From assembly GCF_000764305.2 (NCBI RefSeq), contig NW_025941696.1, positions 1 through 64,000 on the forward strand: a stretch of DNA of 64,000 nt. Direction: 5' to 3'. Position 1 is the first letter of the stretch, and each line of letters starts with the position of its first letter. This DNA is from Hyalella azteca (taxonomy: Eukaryota; Arthropoda; Malacostraca; Amphipoda; Hyalellidae). This document shows positions 1 through 12,300 of this stretch, one piece after another. The notes under the pieces are model-generated. The model was not told the origin of the DNA, did not search any database, and worked only from the letters and a program-made list of their open reading frames with translations. A program made the position numbers and the translations under genes.

Positions 1-3000
1 AGAAAAGTTTCTGAAATAGTAGAAACATTTCCATTATCATTCTGAAATAGAAGCGTCATTTCCGTTCTTATATATAAACAGGATTAATAAAATACCTATC
101 AAATCCATCCAATGTCATTCAATTTGTGATGTATGAACGACCGTTTTACTTTGATTCCTATGATGCTCATTTTTACCAGTTGAAGCTGTAGAATTAAATT
201 AAATTAAAAAATTAAATAAAATTAAATTTTACTAAATCAAAATTTATTATTTAATACACTAGATGGTACATGCTGTAGAATTAAATTCTATTAGAAAAAT
301 GTTGAATTAAAAATCTGATTATATTTTTTAAATTGAAAATTAATTTTTCATTGAATTAAATTGTATTATTAATGCACTATACCGTACGTGCTCTATGTTT
401 TCTATAATGAAATTGTTTCCCATATTAAACAACAAAAATTTTCTAAAAGACACAAAACGTTCGAAAACGCGGGATGGCAGACGAAATCATTCAGAATTTG
501 AAGTCAATTTATCAAGATAAATTCAACATAATAGGGCAAAAAATTCAAATCTGGAACGTATAAATAGGTTTTTATAATTTAAAAAAAACTTTCAATCATT
601 TAAATCTCGGAATGGAATGTGAATCAAGTCTATTTATTGTGACATCAAACTAGACACAACCAAAACATAAGTGTGTGACAACCGTCTTGTGAGAAGTAAA
701 CAGAAAACTCCATGTGAATGTATGCAGTGAAAGAGTTGAAGTTTATCTCATTATTTTGTGTGAAATTGAAAACTTTGTGGGCGATGTCCAATCGTGAGAA
801 TTTTTTACGAAGCTGGATGTGTTTTTTTTATTTTAGAACGTATTCATTGCAAAAATGTGTCCGATAGCCTACAGATAAACGACTAGTTAACTTGATTAGT
901 CGTTGGCAACACGGGATTGGATTTCAAACCACACGCCATTTTCAAATGAGCTCAGTTTGTCAATTTTCAATCCAGTGGAAGGTGGTGTAATGCGGTGGTA
1001 GGGTTGGTATTTCAATACGTTTTCTTAAATTGACATGAGAATATATTACCTATACAGAATTCCACACTGGCCCTAAGCTTTGCCGGGTAATTTAAGATGC
1101 GTCGCCGGGTAATTTTTAATGAAAAGCCATTTACGCTGAGTAATGAAAAACTATTTACAAGCCACGAACTTATTTACAAGGTTGCATGCACGTGTTATCC
1201 CAAATAACTAATTTTACCCTAAAAACAGTCTGATTGTACAGCAAGTGTCAACTGAACATGTGATTAATGCAGTCTGACCGCTCTAATGTGACCGCAACTA
1301 CGTAATCCTAAGCTTGATGTTTACATTTTTTTGGCAGGAACTCATCGTAACTGATTTCCGGGCAAGCTTCACTGCATCCTAAACCTTACATATCGGAAAC
1401 CTTACTTTTTTTAAATAGTTGGCCGAAGACTGACAAATATATTAAATGCAAGAATTTCAATCTAAATGTGTCAGCAAGATCTTCTGAAGGCGTAAATTTT
1501 GCTACTGAAGCGTCGCCAAAGATCTTGCAATATTCATCCACTCTCTGCATAGTGGATTAACCTAAACTAGGCTATGATTTATTTCTCTACAAAATATGAT
1601 GGATCGCTAAAATATTTCTTTCTGGTGTTTTTCACAATCTTTTTGTTATAATGAATTTGACATTTTGACCCATATTAAAATGGTGCAATATTAAAAGCCC
1701 AATCCTGTAAGTTTACAGACACTGAGACACAGAAGAAAGGCTACCTAATTGCTGCTGATATGAAGCTTTCAGTGGATAAGGTTGCCAACTTGCTATGTAA
1801 TTCATGCTTGATGACGTTTCCATGATTACAGAACTGGTAATATTGCATTAATATTACGGTAATCATGTATTATGGATATATGGTAGGGTAAACGCGGTAT
1901 ATTCCAACATCGTTGTTAATTCCGTCACCCGTCCAGCTTTTCCTTTATATTAAGCTTTGTTTTAGTTCCATGCAATTGTTGATGGTTGAAATGGTGACGT
2001 CATACATTTGCACGTCAAAATACTGCCAAAACACTAGGTCTTGGCCATCTAGTGGGAAAATATTGAGAACAGTGACGGAATATAGGGATTTGGTAGGTTT
2101 CCATTCTAAAGGCTTTTTAATAAATATGGCAACATTTTGTGACGTTTCATCGTTGCTGACGCGTAGTGCGGTGTTTTGAGAGTCACGTGAAGCCAACAGA
2201 ACTTACGTAACGCATACGTTTTTTTTTTATAGTTTTTCATTTCTCGATGCGTCCTTAATGTGTTGGGATATGCCGCGTTTACCCTAATATCATAATCACA
2301 CCAATCACCAATGAAGTAAAAACTACTACAAATCACAGAAAAAATAATTTACTCTATATCTCCATCATCCACAAAGGAAGAGGAGGACTTTACAGTAATG
2401 TTAGTAATAAATATGTACACTCTGCAAGCTACAAATGTTTTTAAATTGAGTTTTATTTCAAGTCTCCAAAATGACTCTTGTTCTCAGGGGTAATTTGGAT
2501 TTTGGGAAACTTTTCTATTGAGTCTGGCACTTTACAAACAACATATGAAATTTTCTTGGAGATGCAATAGCTACAAAGCCTACAATAGCCCTTGCAATTT
2601 GCAAAGACCTTTAAAATTAGCTTAAACTTGTTTATGAAATGTTTCATGGTTAGAAGTTATTAACAAAAAACACTCAAAATTGTCTCTTATTAATCCATTT
2701 GATGGTAATAACTAATAACCCAATAATCTTAGATAATGCATTGATCATTTGTAACAATCTTTAATAATATATTCCTAATCAATGACACTACAACACCAAC
2801 AGTGTTCATTTTCAATGAACATCCAGCTAAAACAGTTCATTATGCTAATTAAAATTGTTATGAACAGTTATGAATTTGTAATTTGACTCAAAATCTTTAT
2901 AATTCTTCTATGAAAATTTCCCTGGTTGCCTTCTGGTACTTTAGATACATATATACTTGAAAGTTGAACCACATAATAATCAAAATTATAAGATTTTTTT

Positions 3001-3201
3001 AGTTTTCCATCATTTCTTCACTAACCTTTTTTTTTGCTTCTTCCATTATTTGAAATATCCTGAAGCTGTTGCAATTCCAACCAGCTTCTGATGCATACTG
3101 GGAACTGAGACTAATAGCTATTAAGTATATCTATTAATTTTATCTTTGCTTTGCTCACTCTGCTCTGTGCTTAAAATTTAAAAGTATTTCATATTGTCAC
3201 A
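1..3201. other. Non-coding stretch upstream of ATG16
   Basis: No exon recognised on either strand. An AT-rich, imperfectly duplicated segment lies at about 185-385, and a MITE at 1886-2284. The ATG16 promoter should lie near the right end; no clear TATA box was seen. Confidence 0.5.
1886..2284. mobile_element. MITE with terminal inverted repeats (non-autonomous DNA transposon)
   Basis: Left end GGGTAAACGCGGTATATTCC (1886 onward); the reverse complement of the right end (2284 backward) reads GGGTAAACGCGGCATATCCC. Over 25 bases there are three mismatches. TA dinucleotides flank both ends (1884-1885 and 2285-2286), consistent with a TA target duplication. The interior (about 350 bp) has only short, unrecognised ORFs. 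The TA duplication suggests a Tc1/mariner or other TA-targeting superfamily; the family is not identified. Confidence 0.75.
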
Positions 3202-3316
3202 ATGTGTGATGTGCAAAGTAAAAGTTCTGATGGCAAATGGAAAGAGAGCATTTATTCTCAGCTTAGCTCCAGAGACAGTAAAGCTTCGGGAGCTGTCTGT
3301 CAGTTGATACAACAAT
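3202..3316 (+). CDS. ATG16L1: ATG16 coding exon 1
   Basis: Encodes residues 1-38 plus one base of codon 39: the ATG5-binding amphipathic helix ([18 protein letters not shown]). Donor GTGAGT at 3317. An in-frame TAA at 3172-3174 fixes the start. A non-coding upstream exon is possible but not shown. Confidence 0.88.
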
Positions 3317-6300
3317 GTGAGTATGAAAAGTATTCACTATATACTTCAGTTAGCTGCTAAATATATTGTAATTATTTGTTTTGTTGAAATAAATTCAAAT
3401 TCGATAAGTCCCTGATTGAGAACTGAGAGGCTTTGAACAGGCTTGGCTCTTCCCTATGCGTTTCATCACAAATTAGAATAGACTGTACTCCACACATAAA
3501 TGAGATGGTGATCAAGAGTTTTAATGAGAGGAAATTTCAAGAAACATTGAATATTATTGTTCATCAAGTCTGCGACTTTAATGCTTTTTTCAAGATGTAA
3601 ACGGGTTGTAATTTGTATTCTCCATTTAATGGTATATACTTTGCATGCATACTTGGCATTCCTTGATCAGCCTCCTTATTGTAAATATTATTGCTCAAAA
3701 AATACCTAGTTATGATTGAACCTGCTGATACTTGGAGGGAAAATCCCACATACTAGCTGCTCAAATGGAGGCGTTGTGGAAGGTATGACGGGAAAGAGAT
3801 GTCGTAAATTACTCGACTGTCAGTTCACGACGGGCGGCATGGGGCAAAGAATAATACGTGGCCAGTGGTCGGCCTAGTCCAATTAGCTATAGCTGACTGT
3901 TGGCCATTCCTCAGCCACCTGAAAGTGACCAGTTACCACGAGAAAGGGGCTGGCTAGGATAAAATCTTGAAAAGAGTACAAGCCGGAGGGTACCAAGTAC
4001 CAACTGGCCAAGCTTTGGGCAGATCAAGGATTCTACATGATGGTTGTGAAAATCTTGCTCTCAGACTTCGCTGCATTCTGACTACAAGCCTTAAATTCAT
4101 TCATGTCAAGCAAATTGCGAACATCCCACAGGGTAGCTCATGTTAATCAATTAGGCTAGGCAAGAACTAAAAGCAACAAAGTTCTTCTATAGGTACTTAA
4201 AATCTATTCCATTCTGTATTAATTTTGAAGCATTGAATTCTGAAAATAAATCATTTATACTTATGTTTATTTATTACCTTTTTTGTAACCTGTTGATTTG
4301 ATATTGCAGTGAATGGTTTGATGGAACGATGCGAAGCCTTGCGCCTAGAAAATGCTCACCTGATGTTGCAGCGCAGAGTTGGCAGCTCTGATGGTGCTGA
4401 TGGAGCCTTGGACAGCCAGGCTGCTGTTATTCAGGTCAGACTTTCAAGTTCCCAGATTTTTGAAAAATTATTGTTGAAGCAATTCTTTTCTGGATATTAT
4501 TTATATTTTGTAAAAGTTTGTACATAGGTATGTCTCTATTATGTATGTACCTACTACCTATGTAATATGTATTGTTCATCTTAAACTTCAGTGGAATTTC
4601 AATGGTTAGAATGGAATGTGAGTAAAGGTCATTTTTTAACCTCTGATATGGTTTGAAAAACCCTAGGGAAAGGCTGTAATAAGCAAAAAGTTTATTATCA
4701 AAATATACATATGTACGGTACATCTTTGATTAGCTATCAATGTATCAACAATTAAGTTCAGGCATTTCACAGACACAAAGCTTGCCAATGCTCTCATTAT
4801 AAAATAGGCAGCTAGTTTTTGGCAGTGTCTTGAAGCTCTCAGTATGGCACTCTTATCGTTCCAGCAAATTCTTCAGCCCAGGAGACAGGTGGAAATCCCT
4901 TGGTGCCAAGTCTTGCCTGTAAGCAGGATGTTACCCATATAAAATGGGCCCTCTGATATCTTTCAAAAATTTTCATTGCACACAATCTCAGAGAGAATTA
5001 GTTGTGCCCTGGATGAGCACTCACTGTAATACCATAGTGTAGCACTAAGTTTTCTTAATTGATTCAAGTGTAACAATTTTCATCATCCGGCTTTCAGCCT
5101 AGACCTGACACTGCAAAATTTCCACCAAAAAACTAAACTAACAAAATGACCGAAATGACAGAGCTTTTGTATTGAAATAGAGCTTCAGAAGGGCTTCAAT
5201 ATCTATTTCAAGGCACTTCCTGCCACATTTTTTAATGAGGGTAGTGTCAAGCTTGCACATTGTTTTTAATAATACTTTAATTTAAATTTCAGTGGTCTCA
5301 TTCTTATTTAACACATGAGAAAATGTCTGCCAATATGCATATTAACACTACGGTAATTTGCTTCATTTTAATTTGTACGTTTTAGCTAGCTTGCGCTGTT
5401 TGCTCTGATAAATTATATTAACATAAAATTTAAGTAGTAACTGTCTTGCTTAAATTTGAAATTGTACACTCTTTTTCTCAGAATCTGGAGCAGAAGGTCT
5501 ATAAACTGCAGGAGGAGTTGACGAGCATGCATCGTGCCAAGAGTGAGAACGCTGACCAGCTTGTCATAGCCACTAATCTCATACAGGAACGAGAACGGGA
5601 GATATTAGAGAAGAACAACAGGTGAGCATTAAGTCACAATTTTTAGAGCAACTTTTATCCAGGTATACTTTTAGAAATGATAAAAGAAAAAAAATTTTCA
5701 AGCCCATACTTATTTCTTTGAGAATTCTTTGCAGATTTCAGATTTTCTTTCTAAATGCAAAGTGTATAATTTCAAATCATACCCATCATTAAGAAATCCT
5801 TGTTTTATGAGAAAAGTTTTATTATTTTCCATTGGAGATTTTTCTTACCCAACGAATGATGATTGGTGAGAATTGTTACTCTCTGTTTGAACTACACTGT
5901 TCAATGAAGTGTTCAAAACTTTCTTGTTTGAATAGTGAATTGATATAATTTACTGTCTTTTAACCTTGTCTTTTTGCATTCCAGAATTAGTGATTTAGAG
6001 TCAGAAGTGATGCTTTTGAGAGAAAGCTTTATTCAGAAAAGTGAAGAAATAGAACATTTAACTTCACTCAACAACTTGGTGCGTGATGAATACAACACTC
6101 TCAACATGACCTATGAAGCTCTCAACTCTAAGTTCATCAAGTTGAAAGTAAGTTTAAGGTAATTTCAAAATTTTACTCGACAAATATTGCCGGTGAACAA
6201 ATACATGCTTTAAATTTCTTATTAGCTGTGTGTTAATTTTAGCTAGAATTGCTTCTGTGCAAAATTGTTGTGAAATTTTATGATTACCTGTAAACTATTT

Positions 6301-9300
6301 CCACTCTTGAATGAAAAGTGTTTAATCACGTACGTATATAACATTTATGTTACTTCAATTGCTTTACTGTTAACATGAACTATTACTACCAATCTCAGCT
6401 TGGACAAACTATTTAACTGATCAATGATTTAATTAGTTATGTTTCTGCAAATCTGTCCCTACTTATATAAAATGTAGGTATATTTGAAATTTGTGTATTT
6501 GCTTGAAGCTCAACTCAGTAAATTATAGAGGGATTATTTGAGTGTGCTATTTACAATGTCCACCTATCGCATCTGTACACGTTTCTTCTGAAATTGTAAA
6601 CTTAGTGGTACTATCATGGTACATTGAAGAACAGGGCTGAGTCAAAAAATGGAAAATCAAGTCATTTCAAATTGACCATCGCTGAATTTATCCACTAAAT
6701 AAAAAATAAAATACCATGCAAATATTGACTTGGTGTCTGAACAGGTGGCTCATAAATTCACTTCACTTTAGTTCTAAAACTATTAGAAATGTTATATTAG
6801 ATGTACATGTTATATCAGTAATGGGATTGTTAAGCTTGTAGGCCATATACTCTATTTCACTCATCATATTTCACTCTTCACATATTTCAAAAAAGTCGTT
6901 TGGTAGGTTATGTACGTTTGGTAATTTATAGTTAAATTTAACTTGATATTCAGTGATAGAAAAATGTAAACTGTATAATTTTCTTCCCAATCACCTCTTG
7001 GTGATATAATCTGTAGAAATTTTCTATTATTCAGAAGGTAAAATCGTTACAGTGCTTGTAGAGAACTTTATTCAAGACTTTTATCCAATCTTATCTCACT
7101 GTAAACTGATTGCAGGATGAGAATATTCAGCTGCTCCAGCGGTGGATTGAATACAAATCCAAAGATGCTGAGAGGCTCAACAGGGAGAACGAAGAACAAC
7201 TCAAGTGAGAATACCTATTTTCATTTGCCTCTATTTCATTTACCTAATGACACGTACCGGTGGTGACGTAGTAGCAATTATTTACATTCGTTCGAGGTGA
7301 TGAACTGTGTTATAGGTACGGCATTTCACTTTAGTATTTTCATCATCAAAGTCATACCGAAACCCCAACACTGAAGTGAGCATAACTTAAACCAAAAACC
7401 TAAGCATATGGACCCAAAACACATCACAGTCAGGCAGTTAAATCTAAAATTACAGCCTCAAATTATGGTATCGTGTGCAAAATCCATACTGGCGGAAAAG
7501 TGTGTTTGACAATTTCTAGACTTACTAGCAAAGCTAAGCTGGTAAGTCGGTGCTGGTTTAGAGGAATGATAGAAGTTATTATTAATGTGAAAGAGTGACG
7601 GTCATCAAGTAAGGTCGCTCGTGTGTGCATCTGGAATCACGGCTATGGCCATTAGGACGGCCGGCGTTTCAGACATTTTCCATACAAATTTATTGCTCTA
7701 TGGCATTACTGTTTTGTGAATCCATAGAACGAGCCAAAACAATAAGCAATATTGAATTCCAGTTATGTAGTGATCCATTTTGGGTTACTGATATTTCAAT
7801 TTATTTTTAAAATCGAAGTAACTACCTTCACAGAGGTGTTATATTGCATCACCTTATCTTTAAGAATATTTATACATATTTGAATGGTAATTGTTATGAC
7901 CTAGCCGAGTGTGATAGCTTTAACGTGTTCACAGAGCCCGGCAAGAGAAGGTGGCCGAGTCTATACGAGAAGCGACCGAAGATTTCAACGTCGTCGTGCT
8001 GCCCAGTGAGCCTGAGAAGCAAGCACTGGCTATGGGAACAGTCACATGTCCCTACAGCATCCTGCCCACCGCGTGCTTCTTTAAAAAGGTTGTTGTATTC
8101 TTGTGTCAGAGTTGTTATGAATTTTGGTACCGCGTTTCCATTAAGTTGAAGTAAGTTGCCATGAATGAGTCATCTTGGTTTGTTTTGTGCCTTGAACAAC
8201 TTTGAAATTAAGGTATTTTAATTCATTGTGGCGAGCCAAATTCATTGTTTAGTCTCCTGATATTCACCGCTTATTAGATAACACCTACTAAAAGTTGCAA
8301 TAAAAATAACTATTAGTTATGTAGTAACACTCGCAATGAAGCGTAGTTAGTTGGACCTTATTTTGATTTTAACTTCATGGCTGGTGATGAAAATTTTCAT
8401 CACCTTGCCAACAGCTGTGTGGAAGCATAAAATACATACTTACCTCTTAATTTATGAACCATAAGTTGTATGATTGAAAGTGGGACCACCATGGCTCTAA
8501 TTATTTGATTATTTCAACTGCTTGATTGACATGTTTGCCAGGAAGTACACGACTCAGACGTGCACGCGCTCTGCCTGAGCCACAACGGCCGCGTGCTGGC
8601 CACGGGGGGCGAAGACAGGAAGCTCAAGCTCTGGAACATGAGGCGAGGTCTCGCAGAATTTCATTCATACTTACTTTTTATTGCATTCATGTGGCCAGAT
8701 CCTTTTGTCTTAGGAACGGTTTCCCTAATTTAGAATACCAATTATACAAATTTAGAATGCACGCGTTTTTTAGAATCTATAATTGGGAATTAAAATTAAA
8801 TGTTTATTCATCGTGATATATCTGACTGTCTTATATTTTCTAAGTTTTTGACTAGTCTTGTAAGCCAATTGGTTGCTTGTTTCTTGTGCCATTTTAATTT
8901 GTTAGTATTAGATGACAGAATGGCTTTTTTATACATGTGCAATTAATAACCAATTTCGTGATTTCAGTTGTCAGAGAGTCGAACAATTCTTTAGATGACG
9001 TTGGTAAATCGAAATGCAGGTTTTAGGAAGTAATTTTATTATATTAAAGACATTTCAAATGCGAGAATAAAGAACTGTTCAACTCCCTGAAAATTAAAGT
9101 CAATTATTTCTCTTGTCATACATGGCACGTGAATAATTTTGTTATAAACTACCCTGCTTTGGCATCCTATTTACAGACGGATTCAGCCCAGGCAACACCC
9201 TGACTGGCTGCAACGGGGGCATCAATTCCATCACCTTCTCCTCGGACGACTCCCTCATCATGGCTGCGTCTAGTGACAGCGCCGCCAGGATATGGTCTGT

Positions 9301-12300
9301 GTCAGACCTAAGAATACGGGTAAGCCATCTTCAAAGTTTAACTTCAAGGCAGGAAAACTTTAAAGATTATCCGTCCACTGCTGTGAAGTTTTTATCAATA
9401 TTCAGTTTCGATTGTAATTATATAATTCTATTTTATGATGTGAAATAGTTTGTGTGTTTATCGCTAGTAGATTTGAATTTATTGTCTTCCATTAGGTTTG
9501 CTATAGACTGATTTATTTTTCCTTATTTCTAAACTTGATTATACCAAGTATTTAATTCTTTATAATGATAATTTCGACGACAGAATCAGTACCCAATCAT
9601 CCCACCCAGTGTTTCATTATTTATAATGATAATTCCGAGTGAGCACACTATGAAAAGATTATAACAAGGTTTTATCTGTGTAATGATAACTTCAAGTGCG
9701 AACTATATGCAAAATGTTTATTAACAATTCTTAACAATTATCCAGCACACATTCATTAGTCACTGTACACAAAACTGGGTTATGTTGTGTGCAGCATACG
9801 TTCACTGGTCACTCAGCCAAAGTGATGGCTTGTCAGTTCACTAGTGACGTCAACAAGGTCGTCACGGGCTCCAGCGACCGCACCATCAAGATATGGGACC
9901 TCAGGAGCAAAGCCTGTAAGATAACGCCACTAAATATACCACTTCTTATTATCAGTCTTCATGATCGGGAATTATTTTCTAATATTCCTTTATAATTATA
10001 TTCTCTTTTTTATATTTTAATCGAGTGTCTGACTCAGTGTTGAAGCCAATAGGGGATTTTGTGTACGCCATTTTAGTACTGAATTCTGAGACGCATTCTT
10101 TTTAGAGTAGCTCAATAAATTTTATTTATTTTAGCAACGCTTAGGTAATCATTTTGCCGCTTGAAAATGCTGCATTCAGAAGCTAAGTTCTCATCATCTA
10201 CAAGCTTATACAAACATGTCGAGCATCAATTCCTGAGGTGTTTAGAATAAATCTAGTGCTTAAGTCGTGAATACTCATCAAGTTTCCGAAGAGAATCCCA
10301 GTGCTGATTTTGTCCATTTTGCCAGGTTCGCGGACAGTATTCGTGGGATCGTCTTGCTACGACTTGTGCGTTTGTGAAGCAACTTCAATGCAGATCCTCT
10401 CAGGTCACCACGACAGGAAGGTCCGCCTCTACGACCTACGCACAAACTGCGACAATGAGATCGCCGTGGACGTTGTCGACCGCGTCACTTCTGTGTCTTC
10501 CTTCCATAGTGAGCTTTACTTCAAACATTAATTCAAGGGGCCGTATTTATGTTACAGGGGGTAATTCAAGAGGCCGCATATTTAAATTGTTATAAGAAAA
10601 TAGTTCCGTCAGACAATCACTGATGGTTTGACTAGCTACACTCACCAATCACAGACAATAAGTAACCGGTAATTGATTGACTTTTGATAGCACAGTCCCT
10701 GCCAATTATCTGTAATAATTATTTTACACGATTTGTTCTCACTTTTGATTTTTGTTAGCAGTGGTTTGATGTTTTCTAGCTAAAAATTTGCCAGAATTAT
10801 ATCGAAAAATGAATATTTTTTGTTAAGCTAGTGAAAAGCTTCAAAATCGACCAAACAGATACCGTTCCAATTCTCGTTATTTGAACAAAGGCTCGTTAAT
10901 AATGGAAAGGTGAATAAAATGAAAGTTGGATCTTACAGTTGTAATAGAAAGTAGGAAAATGAATGTATAGAAACACGTCTCTATTTTACCCCAGATAACA
11001 ACTACTGCCTGGTGAGCTGCAGAGATGACGTGCTCAGAGTACTCGACGTCAGAATGAGGAGCGTCATATATGAGTTAACGTAAGATTATCCTTGCTAATA
11101 GTCATGATTGTAATTATTGTTACTACTGGATAACTTGACCGATGATATGTTAGTAGAATTAGAATTAGAATTTTTGTTAGTAGAAGAAGCATTAAACAAA
11201 TATTTTTCTTTAGATGTATAGGTTACGTTGGGTTTCAATCGAAGTACAAGCCGTTTGAACATAAGTATGCAATTTCCTGAACCTTATACTTGTTTTCTGG
11301 CTCGGTTATCATTTGATTCTGATGTCTTCATATAGATCCATTTGAGCTAACGCCACACTAGAAAAACGACAAAATATTCTGAACAGAAAAACTTTCATGA
11401 GTTATTTGCACTATCAAACTAAAAAAAAATTGGTGTCCAAGAGCAGCTAAAAGAAATTTTTTGTAGGAACGGGAATTTATATGATTCTGCTGCGCTGGGC
11501 TGAAGGTTCAGCTGCAATTTATCACATTTTATCGCACAGGGCGGAAGGCTTAGCTATAATTTATTGAATATTTGTGCGCAGAGCGGAAGGCCTACACTTG
11601 GGCAGCGACACAGCGCGGGCGTGCGTGTCTCCAGACGACACATACGTCGCCGTCGGGTCAGCGGACGGCGCCGTCTACGTCTGGAGCGTCGACACCAGCG
11701 CCCTCGCCACCACGCTCTCCAAGGAACATGTGTATGTCGTCCGCACTTCCTCCATGTTATATATACTTATACTACGTGCTTGATTTGCACGTACATTACA
11801 CGCACTGACACTACACACTTCATTGTTACACTTCTAACTCTTTTCTACCATTTGAATACTTAAAGTTCTGAATACTTAAACGAGTGAAAGTGCAATGTAT
11901 CTCCGCTAGGAGCACGCGTATGTCAGCGCTCCTACGTGCTTTAATGCTTTATACACTTCTGCATGCTTTATTTGTACGTTCCTTACACGCTCTGACAACG
12001 TAAATTTTGTCATTACACTTACTATCACTCGTATTTTGTTGATTTTCAGTATTAGAATATAAAGTTTGTTTTATCTTGTCGTTTGATTTATAGAGTGCAG
12101 CATCTTGCGCTGAATATTTTCTTCTGAAACTCAAGCAAAATATTCCTTCTGCAATCCCAAGTATTGCACGAGTCAGTAAAATCCTATCCTGTAATTTTTT
12201 CAGTGCTAAATCTTTCATAGATGGACTGGAACAGCAGCAAATTGCTTTAAACAGAAAAAAACGATGGAAGAAGCATTTGAATCGTCCGTTTTAAATATCA

